Shown: positions 21,548-32,402, counted from the first letter of the stretch. The stretch: DNA of 64,000 nt from Gigaspora margarita (GCA_009809945.1 WTPW01000678.1:206335-270334), one strand, 5' to 3'. Translations and numbers: made by a program. The notes: generated by a model not told the origin, from the sequence alone.

Positions 21548-22431
21548 AGGTGATCATACCTAATTCTGTGAATTTTTTTTTGTCACATATAAAAGTTCTT
21601 CAAAAGATTGTATTTATTTGTAAAATTTAATATATAAAATATTAATCAATTTCTTATTAAACTGTAAAATATTTTTATATTTTATATACTAAAAAATTTT
21701 TTTAATAATAAAAGTTACAACCTGTATAATTTACAAGATTTTAAAAGTCATGGTCCTAATTCCGTGAATATATAATAGACATAATTTTTTGCTAAATAAA
21801 TTGAACAAAGTTTACTAAATAATATGCTTGTTATGCTAAATTACATATAATAAAATTTTTACAAAGATTAGACAAGATTTTATTAATGGATTGGCTGCTT
21901 AATTTAAGGTATATATAAAAAATCAATTTTATTTCCATGGATTATATATCTTGGGACTCTGTAATTTGATTTGGATAATTTTGGTACCATTCGAATTATC
22001 TCACTGAGATGATTCGAAAGATACCAAAAACATTCAAATTGGATCACAGAGTTATGTGATACATGATTTATGAAAATAGATTTAATCACACTTTATATTT
22101 CTGGATCCTGTAATCCAATTTGGATAATTTTAACTCTATTAGATTTGTCTTAGTGAGGCAATTCGAATGATACCAAAATCATCCAAATTGGATCACAGTA
22201 TCATAAGAAACACTATCCTATGAAAATATATTTAATTTTAAAAAATAATAATTTAACTTATATCACAGGATACTGTGACCTAATTTGCTAATTTTAGCAC
22301 CATTAGAATCATCTTAGTGAGACGATTCAAATGATACCAAAATTATTCAAATTGGATCATAGAATCATAAAACATTACGAAATTATAATCTATGAATTAA
22401 AGATAATCCACAGAATTAGGTATCATCACCT
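21548..22431. mobile_element. TIR element with TA duplication, second copy
   Basis: The ends AGGTGATCA and ATCATCACCT are flanked by TA (21546-21547 and 22432-22433). It is collinear with 5712-7551 apart from the 986 bp retroposon insertion there, and so supplies the empty site for it. The same three palindromic units occupy the right half. It is non-coding. Confidence 0.85.
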
Positions 22432-22433
22432 TA

Positions 22434-22951
22434 TATTGAACTTAGAACTTCATAATTAGATTTTAATAATTTTATACTGTTTAGGATTTCTTATTGAAAC
22501 AGTTATTTTGGTAGTAAAATCATCAACTATTAAATATTCTATATACTAATTGAAAATCATAGAGAACATTTTTCTAATTCTAATAGTAGTTAAATCATCA
22601 AAATCAGCCTAATAGATTCCAAGATACTTGGGATCAAAGAAGAGAACATAAGGATTGGCAAATTTACTATTACACAAACTATTTTTTTTTTATATATGAT
22701 ACATTTTAAAAAGTTATTTCATTGTAGTGAAAAATTTTACTAAAAAAATATTAAAAAACTAGCATTTTTTGGGCAAAGAACAACTTTATTTAAGAGTTCA
22801 AAGTCAATTGTGATAATAAAATTCTGCACAAATCACAATTTTTCATTTGACAGCTTTTTTCTAACTTTATATTTGTTTTTTTATATAAGTTTTGAATAGA
22901 TTTTTTATCATAGTAAAAAAAATTTACTAATAAAATAATAAAATATACTTT
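22434..22951. other. Intergenic with a short tandem duplication
   Basis: No gene is seen. The block 22753-22860 (CTTTATTTAAGAG, CAAAGTCAATTRTGATAATA and so on) recurs at about 23501-23605, on the other side of the SINE, so an old duplication of roughly 200 bp preceded the SINE insertion. Confidence 0.5.
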
Positions 22952-22971
22952 AAGAAACTAACATTTTTCTG

Positions 22972-23497
22972 ACCTCGGGTCCGATAGCGTAGCGGTTACG
23001 CTCCGAGGTCACAAATCGTAAGATTGCCGGTTCGAGTCCCATTGGCGGCGAACGCTAATTCTTATTAGGGAAGTGCAACACCGCGGAACCAGGGACCCGG
23101 GACATCTACGGATGGACTTAATGAAGTAATTGGTGTAACAAACCTAGTGTGGCTTAACTTGTTAGTTTGGATCGACGATTTGTCTAACCGAAGTCACGAG
23201 ACGTAGTGAAGATCATGTCACGAACTCCTGGCGGCGTTTTCCGGAGACTAGGGCCAGGTTGGTCGGTAGGATTCCGAAGTCCGGGGTTAAAACTTGGAAA
23301 TTAAGACTATATAGGACTAGTTGTCCTACCATAGCTAACTTTAGGCCTCGGGTAAAGTAGCCCGAGCCTTTCTTCCCCTCCTATTAATATTGTACCTATT
23401 ATATGTATACATATTTAATATGTAATTTCATTAATTAATAAACGGAACGGAGGCATGGTCTCAGTTGTAAAACGTTAAAAAAAAAAAAAAAAAAAAA
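22972..23497 (+). mobile_element. tRNA-derived SINE with poly(A) tail
   Basis: About 526 bp, with a tRNA-like head (22972-23052; A box TAGCGTAGCGGTTACG, B box GGTTCGAGTCC), a body much richer in G+C than the surroundings and a terminal run of more than 20 A. The 20-bp direct repeats AAGAAACTAACATTTTTCTG (22952-22971 and 23498-23517) are perfect. Long perfect duplications, a pure A tail and an intact pol III promoter indicate a recent insertion. The 3' body must match the tail of a partner LINE if it follows the usual rule; that LINE is not in this window. Confidence 0.9.
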
Positions 23498-23517
23498 AAG
23501 AAACTAACATTTTTCTG

Positions 23518-24483
23518 GCTAACAAACAGCTTTATTTAAGAGCCCAAAGTCAATTATGATAATAAAATTCTGCACAAATTACAATTTTTTATTTGACAGC
23601 TTAAAGTACTTTGTGTAATAGTAAATTTGCTAATTCTTATGTTCTCTTTTAAGATCCCACCAATTTTGATGATTTGACTATATTAAAATCAGAAAAATGA
23701 GCTCTACAACTTTTAATTAGAAGCCAAAAAGGTTTATTTATTAGTTTTTAGGATTAGAGTTAGTGTTAGGATTAAGGTTAGAATTAGAAATAGGTTTATT
23801 ATTTTAATTCTAAAAATAGAAAATATTGTGTAACCATGGTAGAAATAGCAAAATACCATGATGGAAATTGCAATTGCCTATATTTAATGGTTTTTATAAT
23901 TTAGTATATATGTATTTTAATGCACCTACCTGATAAACCAATCAGATAATAGGATTAGATTTAACATATAATTGAAAAAAATAGTGATATTTTAAAAAAT
24001 TACTTGTAGCTTATATTTTTGTTTATGAAACTACTCTTCATGCTCTAAAAAAAAATATCTTGCAAATTTAACTATAAAACTTCTTATTTTGCTTATACAT
24101 TACTCTCACTTTACTCTAACTCTAACTAACAAAAAGAATAGATTGTTTTGGTTAGATTAATTTTATGTTATACCAGATTTTATAAAGTGTATTACAACAC
24201 ACCAGTACAAAATAATAAAAATTTTTAATTATATTTAGAATTAATTTATATATAGCTATAGCTATATATAGCTATACTATTAATATGTTTTTTTTTATAA
24301 CAACTATTGCAGCTATATAAATATTATAGTTAGAGTTAGAATTAGTATAAATATTAGGGTTAGGGTTAGAGTTTGGGTTAGAGTTAAAGTTAGAGTTAGG
24401 ATTCAAAGTAGAGTTAGAGTTTGGGTCAGGTTTAGTATAAAATTATAAGAGGAACATTATTGCTTAGTAACACAAAAGAATTA
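23518..24483. other. Intergenic with telomere-like runs
   Basis: No gene is seen. TTAGGGTTAGGGTTAGAG-type runs lie at about 24355-24430 and GATTAGAGTTAGTGTTAGG at about 23750-23790. The part 24330-24480 resembles 48410-48500 and 58150-58250, marking a dispersed repeat. Confidence 0.5.
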
Positions 24484-24719
24484 CCATAAAGTTCTGAATA
24501 TAAGCAACCTCCTAAGCCACCCATTTTGGCTAAATTTTTTAAAGAGTTGCTTAAATTCAGCAACTTCGAAGTACTCAATTTTATTGGCCTATCTTAATAA
24601 AATTTATTCTGTATTTAACAATTTTAATAGGGTTGCTTATTTTATTTTCCTAGTATTTTGACCTCAAAATGTAGAGGGTTTTTTATTTTCAGGGGTTGCT
24701 TATATTCAGGACTTTACGG
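24484..24719. mobile_element. MITE with TA duplication (CCRTAAAGTYCTGAATATAA ends)
   Basis: 236 bp with 26-bp terminal repeats: CCATAAAGTTCTGAATATAA at the left and its near-perfect complement at the right (GGTTGCTTATATTCAGGACTTTACGG in two parts). TA lies on both sides (24482-24483 and 24720-24721). Related sequence at about 48487 and 58243 shows the uninterrupted target around GTTACCCTAGTAAAATTTT, which confirms the TA insertion site. Confidence 0.8.
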
Positions 24720-24721
24720 TA

Positions 24722-25261
24722 CCTTAGTAAAATTTGAAATATATATAATTTTATAATATTAGCTATATGTAGCTATAGCTATATCTAGATATTTTCTTAT
24801 ATATAATAATAAATTCAAATATGTGTATATTTTGTACAAATAATCATATATTGTAATCTAGTAATCAAAATAGGATAAGTTTTATATCATTAATTATAAT
24901 TACTTGATCACAAGATATGCCACTTAGCTATAGATCCTACCTGGCCACAATACTTCTATTTACCTTATATATTAATATTTTATATGTGAAACTTATATGA
25001 AATTAGAATCTTGGATCTGAAAATAATTCTAGACCCAAAAAATAAAAATAATAATTTAAAATATCAAATTTATCTCTAATACTATAGAATAATTAAAATT
25101 AAAAAATATTCTCAAAGTATATAAAAAAATTATTGTACAATTTTTAATTCGTCATGTTTAAATAAAAAAGTTTAAAAGAAAATCATATTAAAATTACATT
25201 TATAATACTTTCTATTAAGGTATCTGAAATTATAAATAATTTGTATATAAATTTTATTCCT
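24722..25261. other. Intergenic, nothing recognised
   Basis: A+T-rich, with AGCTATAGCTATAT palindromic words near 24765 (also near 24250). No frame or domain is seen. Confidence 0.4.
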
Positions 25262-25639
25262 TAAACTATTACAAACTTAAATAGGATGACGAGACAGGTG
25301 CAAGACAAGAAGAGAAATTTATTTGCTGAACAGACTAGCTATTACAAAAAGGTTTGTAATTCCCTTTATACTAGGTTCATTGCTATAACTAATTCTAGAG
25401 CAATTACTAATACTTACTATTCAATGATTACATTTTTTATGCTTTGCATCAATGAACTAATTATAACTATATGGTCTACTATTATTATGCTCATTAATAA
25501 CTATCAGGGATAATGCTGAAATCAGATGATGCTGAAATCCATATGATCTTCATATCATCAGATTTCCTAAAATTTCTGAAAATCGTGTAAACAATTGATC
25601 TACACTATATTGAATACTATAACCAGATGGTATGCCTAT

Positions 25640-25925
25640 TAGGGTTCCGCAATTTGATTTGATCATCAAATATTTGAATCAAATATTTGATCAAATTCAA
25701 ATTCAAATTTGGCAATATTTGATTTGATCAAATTCAAATCTGGCCAAATTTGATTTGATTTGACAAATATTTGACTTGATTTGAAAATTACTATTAAAAA
25801 TTCAAATTCAAATCAAATTCAAATCCAAAAATTTGAATCAAATCAAATTCAAATCAGGGTCAATTTGATTTGATCAAATTCAAATTGACCCAATATTTGA
25901 TTTGATTTGAATTTGAGGAACCCTA
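25640..25925. mobile_element. hAT-like MITE, CAAATTTGA family, copy 2
   Basis: 286 bp, beginning TAGGGTTCCGCAATTTGATT and ending GAATTTGAGGAACCCTA, with perfect 8-bp flanks ATGCCTAT (25632-25639 and 25926-25933). It is inverted relative to 4304-4589 and almost identical in length. Confidence 0.9.
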
Positions 25926-26082
25926 ATGCCTATATGCATTCTTGATATCTATATAAGGGCTTGTTAGTAGAAAAGGAGTAAAAAGTTTTTACCACTTTTT
26001 TTTTTAAATTTTAAATTAGAATAGCTAGATAACTACTATATCAAATTTAATAAAATTTTTTTTATTTAATTTTATAACTATA

Positions 26083-26423
26083 TGGGGTGTGGTCAATTAA
26101 AATAGCTCATTTTTACAATTTTTTGAAAAATGAGTTTTTATTAGATTCATATAAATTTTTATATGATCGACATTTTTCAATTATAAATGAAAGTCGATAT
26201 GCATAATAAAAAATCAAGATAATGTAAAAGAAAATTTACATGAGGCTACGTAGAACTAGCACATCATGAGATTGCCCAATAGTCACATGTTGCCTTTAAC
26301 CAATCAAAATCGTAAAATTTGATTAATCCCGGATCAGTCCAAAAATCAAAACAAATGATTAAACTCAATTATCTCAAAATAAGATATATGTAAAAATGGG
26401 CTATTTTAATTGACCACACCCCA
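26083..26423. mobile_element. 341-bp TA-type MITE (TGGGGTGTGGTCAATT ends)
   Basis: The ends TGGGGTGTGGTCAATTAAAA and TTTTAATTGACCACACCCCA are perfect complements, with TA outside. The interior is collinear, in inverted orientation, with the adjacent 26428-26768 element, but the two have different sequence in the outer 20 or so bases. It is non-coding. Confidence 0.85.
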
Positions 26424-26427
26424 TATA

Positions 26428-26768
26428 TGGGGTGCAGACAATAGAAACAGCCCATATTTACATATATATTATTTTGAGATAATTGAGTTTAATCATTTGA
26501 TTTTGATTTTCGGACTGATCCGGGATTAACCAAATTTCACGATTTTAATTGGTTAAAGGTAGCAGGTGACTATCAGATAATCTCGTGATGTGTTGGCTCT
26601 ACGAAGCCTCGTGTAATTTTTCTTTTACATTATCTTGATTTTTTATTATGCAAATCAACTTTCGTTTATAATTGAAAAATGTCAATCATGTCAAAATTTA
26701 TATGAATTTAATAAAAACTCATTTTTCAAAAAATGTAAAAATGGGCTGTTTCTATTGTCTGCACCCCA
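26428..26768. mobile_element. 341-bp TA-type MITE (TGGGGTGCAGACAATA ends), inverted partner
   Basis: The ends TGGGGTGCAGACAATAGAAA and TTTCTATTGTCTGCACCCCA are perfect complements. It has exactly the same length as the neighbour 26083-26423 and lies tail to tail with it across TATA, so 26083-26768 is a 0.69-kb imperfect palindrome. A related left end (TGGGCTGCCGCCAATAGAAA) is found at 52261. Confidence 0.85.
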
Positions 26769-26900
26769 TATAATTAAAATAAAATAAATATATCAAAATT
26801 TAGTTTAGTGGTTATTGAAATATTTTAATTCAAAGTTTAAAAAACTTTTACTTAGAAACTTTTTACCCTTTTTCTACTAACGAGCTCCTATATATTAAAG

Positions 26901-27028
26901 ACCTTCTAACAGTATCAAAAGGTAACCCTAACTCTAACCCTAGCTACAAGACAAAAAGCGTCTATAAAAAAATTTAACTTATATTTAGGGTTAGGGTTAG
27001 GGTCACCGTTTTGATACAGTTATAAGGT
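26901..27028. mobile_element. Short inverted-repeat element with telomere-like arms
   Basis: ACCTTCTAACAGTATCAAAA then CCCTAACTCTAACCCTA at the left is mirrored by TAGGGTTAGGGTTAGGGT then TTTTGATACAGTTATAAGGT at the right. The arms are about 40 bp around a core of about 45 bp. The TTAGGG units are part of the inverted repeat, not an appended array. No target duplication was resolved. Confidence 0.65.
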
Positions 27029-27409
27029 TTTTTAAATATAAATATCAAGATGTAATTTATACAGTATTGAATTAACCTCACTCTAACTAACCCATTTGAT
27101 TGGTTTGATTATATAGTGTAGATCAATGTTTATACTATTTTCAGAAATTTTAAAAAATCCTAATGATATAGCGATCATGTGGATTTTAGCATCATCCAAT
27201 TTCACTATCATTTTTGACAATAACTAACTACTACATGACTTCATTTGTTATGCATCAGGGAATCAGTACTTGAGCCTTGGCTATGGGATTGGGTCTTGGA
27301 TCACAGGACTGTGAGTCACAGGCTTGGGTCATTCTGGAGGCTTGGTCATTACACCATCTCCTCTTTATCAATCAGTTTATACATTTTGTATTTTGCTTTT
27401 TGCTTTTAG

Positions 27410-27660
27410 AAACAGATCTAGGTTTATCAGAGTAATGACAATGAAAGTCTTTTACTGCTTCTCAGGCATGTTTCACATTTTCTACTGGCTTTTATGAATG
27501 TTCATTCATATTGTAGCCTTTCCAAACCACAAGGTAATATAACTTTTTCTGGATTAATTTTACATCAAGAATTCATTCTCTTCATATTTTCTTTGTTCAT
27601 TAATAATAATAGGCAAAGGAGGTTTTGCAGTTCTGCCAGAAATTGTGTTTTCATATAGGG
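27410..27660 (-). pseudogene. Gypsy 1 chromodomain remnant
   Basis: In shifted minus-strand frames the words YYLV-WKGYN-NEHS and EAVKDFHCHY can be read. They match the intact chromodomain of the second Gypsy element (YLVDWEGYDANERSWE, EAVEHFYHCY). Chromodomains in this position target chromovirus integration to chromatin, by family knowledge. The copy has several stops. Confidence 0.6.
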
Positions 27661-28095
27661 TTCCAATAGTAATATATGGAAAGTATTGTGGATCTTGAAT
27701 GATGCAGATAAGTTCAACTGATATACTACTAGGCTAATTTGAGTACTAGCTTTAAAAGGACCCAGTTTCTGATAATCTAACTTTTTAGAAGGTCATTTGG
27801 TTCGAATGTTCTACTTCATTAGCCAACTTTATCACTAATCTTGTAAGTAGAGTTATTCTGCCAGCATATACATATCTGTATATTTTTTATATCATTCTTG
27901 TATAGTACTTAACTCAGCAATCAGTATTTCTTGTATTTATTGCAATTGACCAATATTGGTTCCAGTAGATGGGACTAAAACTTGTACTGGGACTTGCATA
28001 TCAAAATGAGAGTGAAAACTATAATTAGCAAAGAATAGGGTTGTGTGAGTAGGTGAATAGTTGGAATGATTGTAAGCAAATGCTGCAAATGGTAA

Positions 28096-28247
28096 GAGGA
28101 GTAACAAAAATTAGATGATTTTTTAAGGGGGAGAGGGGTAAAAAATGTTGAAATTATATATAGGAAACTGACCATATCTATATTAAGGAGAGGGAAGGAG
28201 AAGTAGGCCTCTAATAAAAAATAATCAGATAATTAATAACATGGTCC
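28096..28247. mobile_element. Harbinger-like MITE with TAA duplication, copy 2
   Basis: 152 bp from GAGGAGTAACAAAAATT to AACATGGTCC with TAA on both sides (28093-28095 and 28248-28250). It lies inside Gypsy 1 and is inverted relative to copy 1 at 20428-20575. Confidence 0.75.
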
Positions 28248-28299
28248 TAATAGTTCAAGCCAGTTGTCTTGGTGGTAGTTGATGGTACATTGTAGGTAC

Positions 28300-29080
28300 T
28301 GTTCAAGTATCTAGTTTACCCATTCACTTTGGTCATCTGTTTGAGAGTGGTAAGCAGTCGATAAATTAATCTTAGTGCCCAGAAGAGAGAATAAGTGCTT
28401 CCAAAATTTGGATGTGAACTAGGGCCCTTTGTCTGATATAATATCTATAGATACTCCATATAACTGAATTATTTCTTAAAAAATTAGATAGGCTATTTGT
28501 TCTGCATTAATACTCTTGTTATATGCAATGAAATGAGCTATTTTAGTTAACCAATCCACTACCACAAGGATGGAGTCGAACCCAAAAGACAAAGGTGGAT
28601 TAGTAATAAACTCCATAGATATGGACTGCTATTGTTGCTTCAGAATAGGTAAAGGAACAAGTAAACCCAGTGGATGATGTCTATGAGATTTTGACTTGGC
28701 ACAAATATCACAGGTTCGTATGTATCTTTGAACAAAAGAACAAGTTTGGGCTACTAATAGTCCCATGTGATTAACTCAGAAGTTTTGCTATTCCAAAATG
28801 GCCAGCTAATTTTGAATCATGCCTTGTATGAAGAATCTCAAGTTTTTTAGCCATTTGTGATACTATACAACCCGTCTCTGTACAGAAGATCATTTTCATA
28901 TAAAAATATATCTAAGTTAGAATGGGATTCTAATAATATTCTATTAGGGTGTATCAAATGCTCTCTAATTTTTTTAGTGAAAGGGTCTATTTCTAATTGA
29001 GAGCAGATTTGTCTTATTAAATCAGAGTCTACTGAGCCAATTGCTACAATATCTAGACAAAGTTTCTCTGGTTTTAACAA
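28300..29080 (-). pseudogene. Gypsy 1 integrase remnant
   Basis: The minus-strand frame 29080-28847 (77 codons) aligns with the segment before the integrase zinc finger. Further on, IISDKGP (second catalytic Asp) and TDDQSEWVN (third catalytic residue Glu; usually G-Q-S-E-R-V-N) can be read with stops and frame changes between them. Confidence 0.7.
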
Positions 29081-29183
29081 AATGACCTATCATCCATGGT
29101 TTTATCTCTCTCTTGTAGTTGATGGTTTGGTTATTTGGATAATATATCTGACATCCTTGTTTGGTCCCTAGTTAATAGACTAT

Positions 29184-29468
29184 TAGGGTTCCACAATTTG
29201 ATTTGATCTTCAAATATTTGAATCAAATATTTGATCAAATTCAAATTCAAATTTGACTATATTTGATTTGATCAAATTCAAATCTGGCCAAATTTGATTT
29301 GATTTGACAAATATTTGATTTAAGTTAAAAATTACTATTAAAAATTCAANTNNAATCAAATTCAAATCCAAATATTTGAATCAAATNAAATTCAAATCAG
29401 GGTCAATTTGATTTGATTAAATTCAAATTGACCCAATATTTGATTTGATTTGAATTTGAGGAACACTA
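29184..29468. mobile_element. hAT-like MITE, CAAATTTGA family, copy 3 (contains N bases)
   Basis: The ends TAGGGTTCCACAATTTG and TTTGAGGAACACTA have perfect 8-bp flanks TAGACTAT (29176-29183 and 29469-29476). It is inserted between the RNase H and integrase regions of Gypsy 1. Ambiguous bases at about 29350-29386 are the only ones in the window and show that assembly or consensus calling was uncertain in this repeat. Confidence 0.9.
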
Positions 29469-29479
29469 TAGACTATCTC

Positions 29480-30018
29480 GAAGTTATAATTTGATAAGAA
29501 GAGGGTCCACTGGGCTTGATACCAGTTAAGTACCTAAGCTAAAGTAAAGTACTGTAGGTTTTTGTAATCACAGTAAACAGTAATTTTAAGTTAAGCCATC
29601 TCTAAGTAATGTTGCATTGCTTGAAAAAAACAATTATTGCTAGGAGCTCTTTATTATGTACATCATAGTTAATTTCTGAAGGTAAGAATTTGCATGAATA
29701 ATTTGCAATAGAGTTCAAGTACCCATCCTCCTATCACTGTGAGAGTATGGAACCTAAAACAAAATTGGACACATCTGTTTCAACAAAAAATTGTTTTAAT
29801 GAGTTGACATATCAGAAAATTGAAGCAGAAGTGAATTTTGTTTTCAATAGCTCAAAGGCCTGTTGGGCTTGAGCAAACCAGTGGAACAGGGTTTTGGATT
29901 TTTGAGTCAGGTTAATAAGTGGAATAATAATTTTGGAGTAGCTCTCGATGAAGTGGTGGTAATAATTTGCAAGGCCTAAAAATTGTGTATGTCCTTGGGT
30001 GACTTTGGTATAGGCCAA
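29480..30018 (-). pseudogene. Gypsy 1 RT connection and RNase H remnant
   Basis: The frame 30018-29812 reads FLGLANYYHHFIESYSKI and FELLKTKFTSASI, the conserved segment between RT and RNase H. RNase H-like words follow towards 29480, with stops. Confidence 0.7.
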
Positions 30019-30119
30019 GTTGTAATACTCTTTACTTTGTTACTATCTATCTGAAATCCTTAAGGAGAAATAATTTACCCCAAAAATTCTACGCTTTGTC
30101 TATCAAATTCGTATTTTTT

Positions 30120-30790
30120 CAACATTGCGTATAACCTGTAATGCTGCAGAAGCTCTAAAACTGTTCTAATATTTTTATCATGCTCTTTTTAATTTGAGGA
30201 ATATACTAATATATCACTAATACATGATCTAGATATATTATAATGAATTTATCTAGGAATTCTATAAAAATATCATTAATCATATGCTAGAAAACAGTGG
30301 GAGCATTGGTTAGCCCAAAAGGCATAACTATATATTCAAAGTGCTTATAACGAGTTCAGAATGCTGTTTTCTATTTATCTCCTAGCTGTATTCAGACTAA
30401 ATTATATGCCTCTCTGAGATCAATTTTGGCGAACAGCCACACCAAAGAGACCAGTTGAGTAATTCTAAAATAAGCAGTAAGGGGTATCTGTTTTTAACAG
30501 TAATCTGATATATAGGTGCAGAGATCTATCTTTTTTCTTGACAAAGAGAATGGAAACTTCTGCAAGTGACCATGAGTATCTAATGAACCTTTATCCAAAT
30601 GGTCCTCTATATACTCCCATAAAGCTTTTAATTCTGTTGGAGTGAGGCTGTATATAGGGCCCCAAGAAGGTTGTGAGTCTGGTATTTAATTGATAGGACA
30701 ATCATATGGTCTATGCTCAAGTAATTTATCTGCATTTTTTTTACTAAAAAGATTATGAAAATCATGGTATTTACTGAGAATACTTTGGTA
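30120..30790 (-). pseudogene. Gypsy 1 reverse transcriptase remnant
   Basis: Minus-strand words, with stops and frame changes, include [20 protein letters not shown] (motif A), [15 protein letters not shown] (motif B) and IIIYLDHVLV (motif C, usually YLDD, here with His as second residue). They run parallel to the better-preserved RT at 39085-39650. Confidence 0.75.
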
Positions 30791-31059
30791 GTTACTTGCT
30801 ACATGGGTTCCCATAGTTTCAGCAAGAAAAACTCGTACCAAAAAAATTTTTTCTATTCCTTTGCCTATGTAGACCGTGATATTATCATCTGTTATAACTG
30901 TTGTAAATAATGTTGTTGCATATACATTGGGTTAAGAAAATCAATCCTATGGACCTTCCAGTCGATCATCAAATTATGCAAAGTTAACTATAGTAGCCCT
31001 AATATGATCTGGCATTATAGTGAAGAAATAATATTAAATTGTACCATTTTTGTATAGTC

Positions 31060-31353
31060 CTAAAGGATGAGGGTCAAGGGTCCAGTACTCTGAGTAACAA
31101 GTCCTGAGGAGATTTCTTGACTATTTACTACTTCTACAGATAAAGTTGTATTAATCTCTACAGTAGATATATGTGCTTGTTGTGCCAATGTAGTGTTCAA
31201 GAAATAGCCGTAAGTACCTGAATCCAATAAGGCTTCTATATTAAAAGAGCAACTATTAGGGAGTTGTAAGGTTATATTAAAAGAGAAAGTACTCATTCTT
31301 TTATTGAGAAATGTTATTCTGAGGGGTATTTTGTCTGTTTGCTCTAGTCTCAA
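31060..31353 (-). pseudogene. Gypsy 1 aspartic protease segment
   Basis: A 97-residue open stretch contains EALLDSGTYGYFL, the D-S-G active site followed by a hydrophobic strand as in retropepsins, then TLSVEVVNSQEISSG as in Gypsy proteases. This is the longest uninterrupted coding piece of the element apart from Gag. The frame is disconnected from both neighbours. Confidence 0.7.
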
Positions 31354-31922
31354 CCTCTTTATTGAGACTGGGGCTCTCCTTTTTCTGATTCTGCTTCCTG
31401 AATTGTTATTACAGAATTAATTTTATATTGGTTGCTATTACACTTTTTGGGCATGTCTTAACAATATGATCTGCATCTCTATAGTAGTAGCATAGGTTGT
31501 TCGTGTAGCATTCTTTTACTTTTCTATGGACAATTGCTTGAATTTCAATGTATTATTTTGTATAGGTTCAGCTACAAAGTCATTTTGCTAAAGGAGGGTT
31601 GAATTGAACCCGCTTGAATTTGAACTGTGCAAGCATTTTTGCTTCTTTTCAAATAATCAATTGTCACTTCAGACAGCCTTAGGGACAGCATCATTCAGGA
31701 TAATGGGTCTTCTATTGTTAATAAAAGAAACTTAATATTGTTACAAAGACTATTCCTGAATTAATCAATAAGAGCTGCCTCTTCCAATCTAAATCACCAG
31801 AGACTTGACAGAATTCAAATGCATAACTTGACACAGACCTGGAGCCTTGGTATGTTTCCTAATTTTGTTGGCGGCAGTTCTTTCCTTCTCTGAGCTACCA
31901 AATGTAGTTTCAAGTTTCTGAA

Positions 31923-32240
31923 TCAAATCATCAAAACTGTCAAGTAAGGGTGCTTCTTTTTCTGCAAAAGAGCAACATAGGCAAGAGCTATATCCAAAAG
32001 AAAACTTTCCAAAAGTCCTACTCGTGTTTGATCATCAGGGTAATGGGTTGGTTGCATATGAATAACAAGTTGTACTTGGTTTAAAAATCCCCTGAATTTT
32101 GTTTCGCTCCCATCAAACTTGTCTGGTAAACTTATTTTGGGTTTCTTTTGGTTGGCAGCTTCTCTGTGTACCTGAAGTTGGTTCATTTTGTAATGTAGAG
32201 CTTGATTTTCTTGCTGGATTTGGTGAAGTGCTAGCAACAT
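31923..32240 (-). pseudogene. Gypsy 1 Gag segment
   Basis: A 105-residue frame starts with a coiled-coil-like stretch (IQQENQALHYKMNQLQ) and contains KPKISLPDKFDGSETKFRGFLNQ, the typical start of the Ty3/Gypsy capsid domain (P--F-G----F--F). It begins about 160 bp downstream of the 5' LTR and is broken at its C-terminal end. Confidence 0.75.
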
Positions 32241-32402
32241 ATCATTAAGATCAAGTTGCTATTGTTGAACTATCATGCTGTCTAGAGAAATATGTTTATT
32301 GGGTGACAATACTAAATAAGTACTTAATATTTGTATCTTTTACTATATATAAAAAAATCCCCCATGCAATTAGAAGTTTTATGAGAATTAGTCTGTTCAA
32401 AC

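Larger units (their letters stand above)
25956..26889. mobile_element. Fold-back MITE split by a pair of 341-bp MITEs
   Basis: The left arm (AGGGCTTGTTAGTAGAAAAG onward) pairs with the right arm ending TTTCTACTAACGAGCTCCT. Both arms stop at the TATATGGGG junctions of the inserted pair (26083-26768). Without the insert the element is about 250 bp, like its relatives at 11422-11670 and 49385-49618. ATATA flanks both ends, but in such A+T-rich sequence that is weak evidence of a duplication. Confidence 0.75.
25504..27218. mobile_element. hAT-like element nested in the LTR, itself hosting other elements
   Basis: The left end TCAGGGATAATGCTGAAATC is mirrored by a right end that includes GATTTTAGCATCATCC and ATTTTTGAC. 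The perfect 8-bp duplication AATAACTA (25496-25503 and 27219-27226) lies in LTR sequence. Further inverted matches (TGATCTACACTATAT near 25605 and ATATAGTGTAGATCA near 27110) show that the element is a fold-back. It hosts the insertions at 25640-25925, 25956-26889 and probably 26901-27028. Confidence 0.85.
25267..27353 (-). repeat. Downstream LTR of Gypsy 1, split by nested insertions
   Basis: Segments 25267-25503 and 27219-27353 together match the other LTR (shared words include GAACAGACTAGCTATT, CAATTACTAATACTTAC and GGAATCAGTRCTTGAGCCTT). The 1715-bp gap is an inserted hAT-like element with its own nest. The minus-strand start TGTAATGACC corresponds to TGTAACAACC in the upstream LTR. Confidence 0.85.

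Noticed and set aside
22978..23052. Candidate functional tRNA gene
   Set aside because: The head of a SINE with a continuing body, A tail and target duplications; stems of a complete tRNA are not all formed.
24355..24430. Chromosome-end telomere
   Set aside because: Only a few degenerate TTAGGG-like units flanked by ordinary sequence on both sides; the same runs occur inside dispersed repeats.
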